Shown: piece after piece, positions 1 to 12,476 of the stretch
How the letters are laid out: each line of letters starts with the position of its first letter
Numbering within the stretch: the first letter of the stretch is position 1
From: Macrobrachium rosenbergii
Lineage: Eukaryota > Arthropoda > Malacostraca > Decapoda > Palaemonidae
Assembly: GCF_040412425.1 (NCBI RefSeq)
Contig: NC_089762.1
Span: forward strand, 24,389,391 to 24,453,390
Length of the DNA stretch: 64,000 nucleotides
Direction of reading: 5' to 3'
Notes under the pieces: generated by a model
Databases searched by the model: none
What the model was told of the DNA's origin: nothing
The model's input: only the letters and a program-made list of their open reading frames with translations
Made by a program: the position numbers and the translations under genes

Positions 1-1003
1 ATCATGTACGTATTAGTAATGAAATGGACCGCAGCAGGGCGTATTTGCCTTGAAGCAACGAAAATCATACACACGAACACATGAGAGTAAGAGCTTGCCA
101 AAGATAAGGAAGGGTTACAACGAACGTATCGAACAGAATGCATAAAAAATAGTTCCCGGAAGGATATATAAATGACAGTTACCCTAGTTAAACCCCATAT
201 TGTAAATCTCAAATTGAATAAGCACAGGAGCGTCTGGTTTAACGAACATAATGAATTCAATAAAACCACAAACCTGAAGGAACGACAACAACAAAGGAGA
301 GCAGACGCAGGTGCTTATCTTAACAGAGAGCCGGGGTGGAGGGAGGGATGAGAATGGCAGATAAACAGGGGCGGCAATCAAGTAGGGGCATCACAACCCC
401 TTCCCCCCCCCTCCCACCACATTACCATCACCTCCCTCTGAAAGACTCCGACATATCGCAGGGACCTTCTCCCGTAACCATTCCAGCGTTAGCTCCATAA
501 ACGGAGGAGAGCTGCAACTCTTGAGAAGATGTGTGTGAGTGTTTGGTGGGCGTAGAAAGTTGTCCACCAAGAAAATGGAAATCTTACGACACCGACGCAG
601 GCGAAGCCAAAACACAGCGAGGTCAAGTAAAGATCACCAATCATCATCTTAATCAACGTCTAAGAATCTTACTCCTTAACCAGCTGATCATATTTGACGG
701 TCGCTTGGAGGCTTCAAGAAGTATGGTACAGTATGTTAGTTCCAATTCCATTTCTCAAAATCACTTTTCATTAAAATCAAAATTAAATAATTAACGCAGA
801 TAATCTGCTATGCAGTGCAACTTCGCATTTACTATTTTTAAAAATATGAGCAAAATCTTAGACGTACGAAATTTCTTTTCTTTTCCTCTACGACTCCATC
901 ATCATCATCAAGTTTTTACGTCAGGATACGGCGCCATTCAAGAAAAGAATATTGAAAGGAAAAGAAAAGAATGATGGAGGAAGGTACTAAAGCCATGTGG
1001 TGC

Positions 1004-1005
<2 letters not shown>

Positions 1006-1053
<48 letters not shown>
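1006..1053. repeat. (GA)n microsatellite
   Basis: Uninterrupted GA dinucleotide run of about 48 bp. Confidence 0.97.
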
Positions 1054-1055
<2 letters not shown>

Positions 1056-1327
1056 GAGGGGGCCGGGACGGGGGTTGTCATCAATAGGAAACAAAGTTTA
1101 GAGCATACATTAATGAGCTCACCAGTCACCACCGGAAAAGGTCTTATGACTGTGCTCCGTATTTATTCACGGCAACCATTTAAGGATCAAAGCAATAAGG
1201 TGAGCCGACCACTCCCATAATACACGGCATTCTTGTCAACTGAATGATCTCACGAATTTCCATTATCTTTCTCCGCAAACCACTCCCACTAAATCAAACT
1301 TTACAAATGAACTGTTTGACGAATATC

Positions 1328-1329
<2 letters not shown>

Positions 1330-1399
<70 letters not shown>
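1330..1399. repeat. (CT)n microsatellite
   Basis: Uninterrupted CT run of about 70 bp. Confidence 0.97.
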
Positions 1400-1402
<3 letters not shown>

Positions 1403-1838
1403 GTTGAATATGTGACGTATTTCCGATCGATATCTTATTCATGACATCTTCAGATCATCTTTCCCATTAATTAATGAACTATCGACACAAACTTCATCAA
1501 TGTAATGCAAGTAACGCATGCGGAGAAAAAACCCTAGGACTTCAGTGAAAAGGTTCAGTAGATATAACGCCCTGAGGTCAAACCTTTTTGACCTAACGTA
1601 TTTCCCGGAAAATAAGACGAGGTATTTCCCCAATTAACTAATGAAATTTATTGCTTAATTAGCACAAAACACAATCCCCGTTCGGTGTCAAGACTTAAAA
1701 AACCCTAATTAGTAATTTTACACCTATAAGTTTAAAGACATGAAGACATTCATTTCGGTAATTCTCAAGACCACTCACTCACTCACTTTGCCATCTGCAC
1801 GTATTTCCCTTTGCCATATGCGAAGTAAAGTCAATTTT

Positions 1839-1841
<3 letters not shown>

Positions 1842-1934
<93 letters not shown>
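1842..1934. repeat. (TA)n microsatellite
   Basis: Uninterrupted TA run of about 93 bp. Confidence 0.97.
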
Positions 1935-1937
<3 letters not shown>

Positions 1938-2399
1938 AATCACGGTCAGTTCTCATACATTATACTTTTACATAACGAGTATGCTTACTAACATCAGTTA
2001 CTTTGTGAATACAAAAGGTGACACCTGATTTCATAAGTAATAATTTGCATGACAATGACTTTAAGACTTTAAGACCTAACCAGCTCCCCATTAACACTCT
2101 TCCCATTAGGAAAGAGTCAACCTTGAACTCTTCTCAAATTTGTTAAAGTTTCGACCTCGTAATTCTATGTCCGCTTCCAATATTACTAAAAACATGGTGA
2201 GGACCGAGGAAGAGAAGGGAAGTGATGAAAATCCAGGGATAAATCTGAGCAAGCTCTTTGGGGAGAAAAAGTTTAAACTTAAGGAAAGAAAATGCTGGGA
2301 GAGCTTAATGAGCAAATGAATCTTAAATAAAAGGTGCAAATAGATGATGTCTCAAGGAAATGCAGTCCTGTTTCGAAGTATTAATTCGATTTGTTTAGT

Positions 2400-3660
2400 G
2401 TGCAGGATGGAAAAGAAAGATCTGAATGATGCAAGAGCGGAAGAACTGATATACACCATGAATGGTCATGGAAACAAGCCGAGAGCTAAGCAGAGCAGGA
2501 CTTTGGAGGGTGAAAATTGGATTGGTACTTAGTTGATGGGATTAAAAGCGAGAAGTTGTTTAGTGTATGATAATAATAGTATGACAGAGTGGCTGACCAG
2601 GGCGTGTATATAAGGTTTGACGGGAGAAAGAACAGGTTCCAAGGAAATAGGAGAGAGGAATAACTGTTCTCCTGCAAGAAGAAAACTGTAAAAAATGATG
2701 ACCAAAAACTATAATGGCATAACTTCATGAGGTATACCTACCTACGACGGTGTATACTAAGATTTTTACTGAGATAGAGAGATAAAAACAAAAGGATTCA
2801 TAAGGTAAGGGCAGTCTGGGTTTATTCAGTTACAGAATGCATGGATCGTTTTTTTGCTAAGAAACAGACAGAAAGTTTGAAAGTACAGGAATATACGGTA
2901 TACAGTATATGAAGCTGCAGAGAGCTTTGGACGAACTGACAGATATGAAACGAGATATGAAATGAGAATACGTTGACATGTGTGACAAGGAAGAGTAAAA
3001 GTAGGTCTGAAGTTCCGTCTCTTGGCAGTATGATACTTTTAAGTATAATTTAATGACAGAAAATTCTGAAAGTGATCAGTAAAGAGCCAGAGAACTGAGT
3101 GTGGAGTTTCTGATGTTTGCTAGTGATATACTGCTTGTGATACTGTACTACAAAAGTTTATAAGCTACTATAAGACGAGAAAGATGAAACCAAACTTTTG
3201 ACAGCAGAAGTAATGAAGGTAGCCAGAAGCCAGGATGATGGATAAATAAATACAAATCATAAGTTAGCGCAACTTAAAAAATGGTCCAGAGTTGAGAGAA
3301 TGAAGACTGATATTTTAGTGAAGAGCTTGTCATTCGAAATCTTGGGGAGAGAAGAGGGGAAAAAAAAAAACTGTCGGCTGATAGGTGTGCAAGGAATGTT
3401 GGAACGGAAGGGTTAAATATTCAAGAAGTACGCGAGTACACGCAATGTAAAGAAGAGTGGTGCCGTTTCACATTGGGTGAGTTAATCTGCTGCTGGAATA
3501 CGAGGTGCAGTTTGTTTGGTAGGTCAACATGCTGCTGGTGGGTCTCTGTAGATTTATGAAGATTACAAAACTGTAGACGGTTTTTACAAATGGAGTTCAT
3601 CTTGGATTCAGCATATGAGGATGGATGTTTAACTACTTTCCTGAGCCATCTACTGCCTCT
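2400..3660 (+). mobile_element. Decayed non-LTR retrotransposon reverse transcriptase
   Basis: A broken plus-strand reading shows reverse-transcriptase remnants in the expected order. LNDARAEELIYTMNGHG appears near 2420-2470. Around 3107-3145 is EFLMFASDILLV, matching the catalytic block F-x-FADDTxL-V with the first catalytic Asp changed to Ser and a Val lost. AEVMKVARSQ near 3203 corresponds to the GKSKVMK motif that follows the catalytic block in these LINE polymerases. Frameshifts and stops interrupt the frame throughout, so it is not functional. The 3' end runs toward the (TA)n tract at 3679, but no boundary or target-site duplication was identified. Confidence 0.55.
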
Positions 3661-3675
3661 ATCTACCTACAGATC

Positions 3676-3678
<3 letters not shown>

Positions 3679-3746
<68 letters not shown>

Positions 3747-3803
3747 TATAAATAAATATATCTTTATATATGAAGTATATATAATTATTTATAATTAAAT
3801 ATG

Positions 3804-3836
<33 letters not shown>

Positions 3837-3843
3837 ATGTATG

Positions 3844-3908
<65 letters not shown>
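3679..3908. repeat. Compound (TA)n...(GA)n microsatellite
   Basis: TA run 3679-3742, an impure TA/TG stretch, then GA run 3849-3908. It lies just downstream of the reverse-transcriptase relic. Confidence 0.95.
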
Positions 3909-3911
<3 letters not shown>

Positions 3912-4315
3912 TACATTTCTATCTAAATTCCAAAATCGAGAAATCTAAAATTGACACCATAATATGATCGCTACACTGAGCTAGGACATGTACTGGGAGA
4001 ACCTCGGGATGAAACTGGCCAGGTCCGCATCAAGGAAGTTGCGTTTGCTCTTTACCTGCAGACTGGACACCATCTCATTCAATTTTTATATGGAGCTTAT
4101 CCCTCATTGTAGGAAGTACTGTTCTGCTACCTGTTGTGTTTTTAACACTTGTCTTGTAGAAATACTTGAATCAAAGCCTCTCCATCTCGCAAATGACCTA
4201 ACTGTTACGTTCAGTTTTTAATCTAATAATACTTTCGTAAGGCTGATTTATGCTTCTCCTTGGAAAACCTTTTCGTCTCGACGCACAAAGATAAATAAAA
4301 CAAGACTGAGTCATA

Positions 4316-4587
4316 CTAGTAAACCAAAGTAATTACAAGTGAAAGCGCAATCTTGAACAGGTGAGTCCGTGAAGAGATTAGGTAGAGGACATAAATGAGA
4401 AGCACGAGAAAAGGGAGGAAGGGAGGGACTAAGGTGTGGGGGAACATGTAGACGATGACGTTGAGAGCAACGGGGGATTGGATGACGTAACTCCACCAAC
4501 CTGACATACCAAGGCGCGCCCACCACTTTATTCGGAGGCCGAATCGGGCCTGAAACTCTTCCTTGCATTCAGCGAAAGCCTCTGCTT
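4316..4587 (-). CDS. Candidate terminal exon, C-terminal membrane segments, family unknown
   Basis: The minus-strand open frame runs into a TAG stop at 4316-4318. After the splice it reads AEAFAECKEEFQARFGL, then RIKWWARLGMSGWWSYV. Hydrophobic stretches follow that could be membrane spans: around ALNVIVYMF, LPFLVLLIYVLYLI and FKIALSLVITLVY. The acceptor is weak, but gaagcag offers tandem AAG/CAG sites that keep the frame with or without one Ala, so the start could also be 4584. A second minus frame over the same bases is also open for about 85 codons, which lowers the strength of the coding call. A variant poly(A) signal (ATTAAA on the minus strand) lies near 4217-4222. Confidence 0.4.
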
Positions 4588-4990
4588 CCAACGATAAAAT
4601 GCTATGAATACCGACGAGCCCTTGGGTTCAGTTTTGATGGGATGTGGTTTCTATTGCCCAATTTTCAACGCGACACTATGTACCAAATCTGTGGCTAAAT
4701 ACTTCAATTACAAAACAACGATAAACATATAAACGAAAAATATTGCCCAACAAAAATGTAAAAACAATCTACATTAGCCGTCATCAGGATCTAACAACTG
4801 CGAGTGTGGTGAAGTGCGTGTGTCTGTGAACACAGGACCACAATTATGCAAAATAATGGAATCCTTACTCCAACCTGACAACCATATGCTGCGGTTTCCT
4901 TTTCCCCGTCATAAAAAATAATTCTGTGAGAGCTACAGTACACGGTATCTAGTCACGATGGTGATTAGTACAATATAGTATCACACTCAC

Positions 4991-5092
4991 CATGCACTGG
5001 AGCTCCTTCTCTGGCTGGGACATCTTTGCCGATATATTTACGAGGATCCTTGGCTTCTGAAGGAAAGATCACTATCCTGTAAACCTTTTTCT
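4991..5092 (-). CDS. Candidate internal exon of an unidentified membrane protein gene
   Basis: Minus-strand exon of 102 nt. It has a good pyrimidine-rich acceptor (accttttccttgcaag) and a consensus donor (CATG|gtgagt). Read with two bases taken from the previous exon it gives KKVYRIVIFPSEAKD then PRKYIGKDVPAREGAPVH, mixed in charge and coding-like. The single base left over (G) fits the phase of the candidate exon at 4316-4587. The frame stays open upstream of the acceptor, so a longer exon is also possible. The family is not recognised and no start codon was placed. Confidence 0.45.
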
Positions 5093-5929
5093 CTTGCAAG
5101 GAAAAGGTATGAGCACTTCTTCCCTTCAATATCACTCGAAGTTTCAACAATGAAATGGTTCATATAAAGAGTAATGACCCAGTTGTTCACACAGTTTAGA
5201 ACTAATGTCCCAGGGTGAATGTTTCAATCCCAATTCTGGGTACACCTGACAAAAAAGTGTAGCCAGCGATAGCCCTCAGCATCGATGTCCGATAACGCGT
5301 GACCTTGCATCGGCATTTGCAGCCTTACACACGAACAAACTGATATCCAACAGGTGAAGTCACTCTGCTTGCTTTAACTATAAATCAACATTCGTCAAAC
5401 GAAAGTCATAAGCCAAACAATGACTTCAGCTACCTTGCTTTCTCCCCGGTAATTCTTATTCAAAGCAATACTAAGCACTGAGTAATTTTTGAGATTTGAA
5501 TTCCTTTTCACAAAAGCTCCCTAATGACTAATTCTACTCGAGTCTAAATAGTACTGTAACATTCATCTGTCCTTGCAGTTACTTACAACAGTTTCAATAC
5601 TCCATAAATCAGTTTTTTGAGCAGGCTGTTTATATATGAGAATTTTCATTCGCCCACGAATTATCACATCCTTGGGCTTGAAGCTAAAACCTTTTGTAGA
5701 TGAAGATCCATCGCAAAAAAAGAAAAAAGTTCTAATGAGAAATACGGGTTCCTTACAACTTTTTTACCAGTTGCATTCACAAACACCGTGATGCAAAGAG
5801 CACAAACACGTCTGCTGGTGGAGTCACAAACGCACTAAATGTTCAGTCCGTCGAGACTGGGGACCAAGGACTTGAAAACTTCAATATCTGGGCTATTTGC
5901 AGAATGTCACACACTCCACAATAACTCAG

Positions 5930-6390
5930 ATGGAATGCCGCAGCCGAGGGATATCTCTTCCAGGTGGCTGGAAAGGGAGAGGGATGAGGAGGAGAGGCCC
6001 GAATGAGGTTGCTATTGGAGGAGGTAATCTCTGACCGCCTCCTGCCTCCTAGAGGTGGTGGACCGCTACTACTACTACTACTACTATACTGCTGCTGCTG
6101 CTGCTTCTTACCGCTACACCACTGGAGCCTTTTCCGCCGCCGCCACCTCCTCTACCAAGACTGGCTGCTGCCTCTGTTCCTCTCTCCTCTGCTCACACCA
6201 CCACCTCCACCACCACCACCTCCACCTCCACCACGGTCGATATGCGCACCTCGCCCATCCTCCACCACCAGTGCTGCTTCGCCCGCGCCCTCCCAATCAC
6301 GCCCAACGAACTCAACCAATGGGCCCAGTCGCAACCCAGCCCTCCTCGGGGACGCCATCGGAACGATTTCGCTCTCTTCACTGACCTATG
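5930..6390 (-). promoter_or_regulatory. GC/CpG-rich block with triplet repeats, candidate promoter or 5' end
   Basis: This block is strongly enriched in GC and CpG against its AT-rich surroundings. It holds (CTA)n, (CTG)5, CCG and CCA/CAC triplet runs between about 6060 and 6235. CCAAT-type boxes occur on both strands near 6293-6320 (ccaatcac, ccaatggg). On the minus strand an ATG in good context at about 6358 opens a 68-codon frame with a poly-Gly run and a GGT|gtgagc donor. A pyrimidine-rich acceptor (cctctccctttccag) sits near 5985. It lies upstream of the exon pair at 4316-5092 in the right direction. Frames over triplet repeats are open by default, so translation is not claimed. Confidence 0.35.
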
Positions 6391-6934
6391 TACAACTTTT
6401 TTTCAAAATAATCATGGCTTAGCCCCAAGGATTTTATTGCTCAATTAATAAAGCAGCGTGTTTTTAATGAAGACACCCGTTAAATCCAATACAACTTTCC
6501 AAAATGCGAAGGTCCAAATGTAGGTCACAATCAGGACATGGGTATGTATATATCGTACTGTAGGTGCGGCATCTCGGTCAACATCATAACAGGACGGCAC
6601 GACAATAGTTCGTTAACCTGTCCACAGCAGCCAATCAACAGACCATTCAGCTAGAGGAATACCATACAAAACTACGGTAATGATGCAACCAGTTTTATCT
6701 ACTGCCTCAACGGTAAACCCCGTAATTTAATCAATCATATCGACCGAAGGTTCTGGATGAAGATTCACCACCTCTTGCCCTTTAAAAGAACGCTCAGCTT
6801 AAAATTCAAATGGGGGCTTCTTTGAAGTGTTCTCAAAGTGCCACTTGCTGGGGCAACAGAATAATGTGGAATTACAGTCACACTCACTGACAGAATTACT
6901 GAGAGACAAACAGCTTTAAGATGGTGGTGACGTA

Positions 6935-6936
<2 letters not shown>

Positions 6937-7026
<90 letters not shown>

Positions 7027-7029
7027 TAT

Positions 7030-7093
<64 letters not shown>

Positions 7094-7131
7094 TGTATAT
7101 AGTTATTAATGGGGCACTGAGATCATTGCCT

Positions 7132-7179
<48 letters not shown>
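6937..7179. repeat. Compound (TA)n...(GA)n microsatellite
   Basis: Two TA runs (6937-7019 and about 7032-7092) are separated by a short break. A GA run follows at 7135-7179. Confidence 0.95.
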
Positions 7180-7181
<2 letters not shown>

Positions 7182-8034
7182 GCTGCATAACTGGCTCCAC
7201 TGAAGTAACATCAAGTTGCAGACATGAAACTAAAATTGCGTCATTTTACAAGTACCGTCTTTCCTACGGACCTACCAAAGACAAAACATCAATCACACTA
7301 CAAAGACAAAACATTACAGTGACGTAATTTAACAATATTAAGTGGAATTTTACCACTATTATCACTGATAACCAATGCGTGTATGGCAAACCTGTTTACG
7401 CTTCACCGATTCAGATCAAGTGAGGGAAGTGTGCCATCTGACATAAATGGCCCGAGTCATTTACATAATAATTTGGTGTGTCCAGTATATGTTGAAATCT
7501 TTTGGCTCGTTTATATACCGTACCTCCCTCATTGCGATGGTTACCACCGCCAAGATCATTTTTTTACCCATGATGTCTTGTTTGACTGCAATGGACCTTG
7601 GTCCTGTAGCTCAAGAACGTATGAACGGACTTGTTTGTACTTTGATTGAAAAAAAAATCATTGGGTGACGCCACTGGATGAATAAATTGAAGTAGATGTC
7701 AATGACGACACAGAAACCACTTCTTTAAACTACTGGTGGTTCTAACTGCTTTAATGATAAATATAAATAAAACCAACAACCTCCACCGCAAAGTCTGTTA
7801 CCAAATAAAATAAAAATCCCCCCTCAACTGTCTGACGAGAATCGCGTCTCTTCTCGGCTGCAAAAGTTCTTGGGGATCTCCACAACAGGCTCTGGTACAG
7901 TACATGAAAGTAGCTGCCCAAGGGGGAATTTACAGTACCCTTACTATTCTTACGTTATGCGCTCTTTCTCACGTATGGACAGTACATTACGCTGTAGACG
8001 TAATAATGGTATTTTGGTTCGTCCCCAGATGCAC

Positions 8035-8094
<60 letters not shown>
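8035..8094. repeat. (AAT)n microsatellite
   Basis: About 20 AAT units without interruption. Confidence 0.97.
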
Positions 8095-8095
<1 letters not shown>

Positions 8096-8657
8096 CTTGA
8101 AATGAACCAATCAATATATTTCCCAATACTATGAAAACTGAAAAGTACTGAAAAGGCAGCAATAACAAGGATAACGCTAAACCAGTGGATTAAAAAAATT
8201 CCGATGCAAATCTCAACCTTTGCCATTCAAGGACACTTAAAAATCATTCCGGGTAATTCCACAGTCTACTTAAGAAATCGTCGAACCGCTCGGAACTGGC
8301 AGGCATACAGCGAACGAATGACGTCTAAGCAACCTTTCCGATATCGAACAGAATCGACCCCCGGGATTTGTCAGCAAAGGTAAATAATTCAAATGCCGTT
8401 CATCAGGAGATCGCCGCCAGATTCCTGGCCAATCGACATCTAGACAATTGGAACTCCGGTTTGCCAGGTTTCAAATTAATAGGTTTTGTAACGTAAATTT
8501 CCACGGTTCGCCTCTCTAACTATGGTCTGGGGCCCTAGGGGAGGCTAAAAGAAGCAAAATGCGCACCACTTCTTTTACTCTCCATCTCTTCTCTTCATTT
8601 CTTTTTATTTCAAATCTCATCTCTGTGGAAGTTTACTGACTAAGTTTGTCTTCTAGG

Positions 8658-8738
<81 letters not shown>
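8658..8738. repeat. (AAT)n microsatellite
   Basis: About 27 AAT units without interruption. Confidence 0.97.
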
Positions 8739-9094
8739 GGAATTAACTTCGTGTTTATCAACCATTACATATCAACAGTTAGCTCAAATAGCAGAGCAAC
8801 ACCATTAGTCTTTGGATATTGATTGAATCGGCTTCCTCCCTCTTCATGTCTATAATCAGTTTTCAGTGCAAGAATCTAATGAATGGTTTTATCCCTTCCG
8901 ATAAAGATTACCTCATCGAGGCCCTCCAAATCCTAATTTTGATAGAGAGTTATGCATTTTTTTTAGCACACTGACCGCTAATGTCAGTCATGTTCTCCTA
9001 ATTCTAGCCCAGATGCAATCCACAACAGTCAACTAACAACTGCGCTAATAATTAATGATTGGGTCAAGACTAGCATACTGGACTTCAAGTATAT

Positions 9095-9170
9095 GTGCCC
9101 ATACTGTTCCTTGCCTCACCTGAAGATCGAACTTGGTGTTCCTCATCTGTGAGCCAAGTGTGCACCGAGG

Positions 9171-9241
<71 letters not shown>

Positions 9242-9310
9242 CCCAAACTGTTCCTTGCCTCACCTGAAGAGCGAACTTAGTGTTACTCGTCTGTGAGCCA
9301 AGTGTGCACC

Positions 9311-9391
<81 letters not shown>

Positions 9392-9487
9392 GCCCATACT
9401 GTTCCTTGCCTCACCTGAAGAGCGAACTTGGTGTTCCTCGTCTGTGAGCCAAGTGTGCACCGAGGATATGAGAGAGAGAGAGAGAGA
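9095..9487. repeat. Three-unit minisatellite with (AG)n inside each unit
   Basis: An approximately 80-bp unit starting gtgccca and ending gtgcaccgag occurs at 9095, 9239 and 9390. Each copy is followed by a (GA)n tract of different length. The unique parts differ by only a few substitutions. The period is about 144-151 bp. The array likely expanded by unequal exchange or slippage pairing within the AG tracts. Confidence 0.9.
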
Positions 9488-9917
9488 TGTTGCAAGCGAG
9501 TGCCACCACCCTTCGCGCATTCATTATTTAGTCATTATTACCAATCAACTTGAATGGATCATCCACTTCCAAGCACCCTGTCGCTCCCTGCTTTCTTAAG
9601 ATTCCAGAAGTAAATAATTTCTATCTCTTTTTTGTTGTGAATCTGATTAATTTTGCTTAATTTTCCTTCAATAAGTAGAGTCTGCAAATGCTCACGATGA
9701 CGACAATAATGATAATAGGAATAATGATGATCGCAATCAGAACAAGTCATAAAAGAACAAGGAAAGAAACAAAAAGGGGGGTCGTACATATTTCTCTTCC
9801 TCTCTCTCACTGCAAAAAGGAAATAACACAAGACGGAAAACAACTCAAACATCCTGTCTTTTAGGAAGAACTTAAAAGACGGACAGCTCTCGTTTTTCGA
9901 CGCGAGGGTTATAAACC

Positions 9918-9949
9918 AAGGCTATTATAGCCTTACTTCGTAAGTAAGG
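9918..9949. repeat. Two overlapping perfect hairpins
   Basis: aaggctattatagcctt (9918-9934) is an 8-bp stem around one base. ccttacttcgtaagtaagg (9931-9949) is an 8-bp stem around a 3-base loop. They share cctt, so only one can fold at a time. Confidence 0.7.
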
Positions 9950-12432
9950 TGTAAAAGGTAAAATGCGCCGTTCCTCAATTGCCGAGTGAAAACAAAAACC
10001 AGACCTATTTCATTTTTGTGCTTTAGAGGATATTTCATTATTGTAAGATCCTCCTGACTTTCCTAAACTTTCCTTTGACGTACGAGTAGTTTTCTTGCCT
10101 CTTCAAAGCTTCGTAATAATCGAATAACCTAAAAGAAGCAGCGGGAGAGCTTTTAAGGAGAGATGAAAGGAAATAAAGTTCTGTCTTGTTTATTTCTCAG
10201 CAAAGTTTTAGAACCTAACAAAGCTAATTTTTTAAAAGACACAATCACTCCAAACTCATCCAACATGTTCAAATGGTCAATAAAAGAGGGTTTGGAGTAT
10301 ATCTACAACAGAATATTTACCAGCCAAAACTATTATTCACATAACGTTAAACGTCACCCCATGATTCGACATAAACAATACGACCTAGTCTTCCGTACAT
10401 TTTAAAATGCTAACCGACTGAAGATAAACTCTTTCAAGGGAAATTAGATTGAATGACTTCCAAAATCTGTCCAAATTTCCACCGAACGGAGGAGAGAGGA
10501 GGCAGGAATAGATTGGCTCCGATGTCCAAATAATTGATCCCCTGTGCACTCTTTGCTGGCATAAAATCGTATTACCGACTCCATTTGCCCCCTTAATCAC
10601 TCTCTAACTGTCATTCCAGACATGATGAATTAGCTTACAGCAATGAATCCATTTCCCATGCTAACAGTTAGGAATATTCGCTGTCAATATTCATACTGAA
10701 AACTGACGCCGGCCGGAGTGTTAATGGCAGAATCATTTGTCAATGCGATGTCAATTACTCTTCCGTTGCTGCAGAAAAGAAGTAAAGGTGGATTTCAGGG
10801 ACGAAATCCTCCCGTCCTACGAGGCTTATTCATCTCGGATCATGGAACGAATTAGGGGAAATGCAGTGCGCCGGAGATTTTAGGCGAAAAGTAGTACTGG
10901 CATGATATACAAAATATTACTCATGTTCACGTGATAAGAATACATGAGAGAAAATCAGAGTGAGTTATTCCTAAGTACCTAATTTAAAAACCACGCAAAG
11001 TACTATATATCAATGACTAAACGGTTAAAAAAAAGAGTATATAATAAAATTCACATAAAATGCATAAACATTACTCGAACAAAACTTCACGTGTTTGCAT
11101 GTTTAAAAAAACAAACTTCCTCCAAACACCGAATTTTTATTATCATTATAATAAAAAACAAAGCCTACAGCCGAAGACTCTTATTTACGAAATTGTCACG
11201 AAATTATCACCTCAAACTATCAACTTAAAAGGGCTGCACAGAAACATATTTCCCAAGACACATTCCATTAAACGCATATGATGGTTTTGATACACATTGG
11301 GCGAAAGCCATATCTGTTACACCATACCAGCATACTTTTTGCCAAGGATTCGATAATATCGACACCCTAACGCCTTCCTTTAGACTAACCCTCACAGAAA
11401 AAACATGGGAAAAATTTAGACTCGACATCTGCCTTCTTATCTCGAAAATGGCAATATATTACTCAAGCAAATGATACGACATTACTGAAAACGTCATGCC
11501 AGTTAATTTGAGCACACACCGCAATAATTATTCCTGATTTGTTTAAATTCTTAATAAAAAATCACTTCCTACGTATTTTACGCAAAAACCTTCTAAAGAA
11601 CCCCATTCTTTAGGCATCAAAATTTTTATTGATAGTAGCAAAATATGATCTCTTACATCGCAGTTCATTTGAGCACGGTGTTGCTAATATAATTTTCCAT
11701 TTTATCATTATTGCTTCTTAAAATAGACCAGTGGGTTCAAAACAAATATCTCATTCTCTCAATGGCAGATAACACGAGCAAATAAAAAACCATTCAGAAC
11801 ATTACGTTACAATACCCACATTTCACAACATGGTTTGTCTTTCTGACAGCCTAGAATCTACCAAAAGTAAAATACAAGAAAAATATCAAAAGTCATGAAA
11901 TTTTCAACACTCATTACAATATAGTTACAAATATCAAGTAGCAGTAGCATTTCCTCCAGCTATGTGCATGCTGTACTCTGCAATTCCACTAAAAGTCTAA
12001 AACCATCCTACAGTATCTGCTGATCTTTTTCCAAGCCAATGACAATAAAACCCCCGATTCGTTATGAACACAAAATTTACGATAGTAACATGAAACACAA
12101 AAAATAACTTGAAAAAAGAAGACTTTATGTTCCTGTTAGCAACAAAAGCATATGTGGGTTGCTTCATTCAACTGGTCCCATACCTAACCTGTCTACTTTC
12201 TTCTGGTTTACTTTTGGAAAAATTCTGTACCTGGAAAATACCTTCTTCCAATAATGCGTTCCTCGACAGAATTCACCAAATTCACCAGGGATTCCAATTA
12301 CTTTTCAAATAGTCATTAAGATGCACCAGATGAAGATTTTTAAATTTTTAAAAATACTATGCATATTTATTTGTGTTAACTTCCATTTTCATTCCTATTA
12401 TAATTGGTATGTGTTACCATTTTGGTTAAGGA

Positions 12433-12435
<3 letters not shown>

Positions 12436-12475
<40 letters not shown>
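12436..12475. repeat. (ATT)n microsatellite
   Basis: About 13 ATT units. It is the only sizeable microsatellite in the 9.5-22.8 kb block. Confidence 0.95.

Positions 12476-12476
<1 letters not shown>

Larger units (their letters stand above)
1..2399. other. Non-coding DNA with microsatellites
   Basis: AT-rich sequence with the three dinucleotide tracts listed at 1006, 1330 and 1842 and a C-rich stretch near 396-415. No exon with matching splice sites was seen on either strand. Confidence 0.6.
6391..9094. other. Non-coding DNA between candidate promoter and minisatellite
   Basis: Holds microsatellites at 6937, 8035 and 8658. The part from about 8240 to 8560 is richer in GC and CpG than average, but no splice-flanked open frame was found in it. 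Confidence 0.55.

Noticed and set aside
6003..6422. 139-codon plus-strand open frame with Leu, Cys and Pro runs
   Set aside because: It is a translation of CTA, CTG, CCA and CAC triplet repeats. Such frames stay open by construction and no domain is visible.
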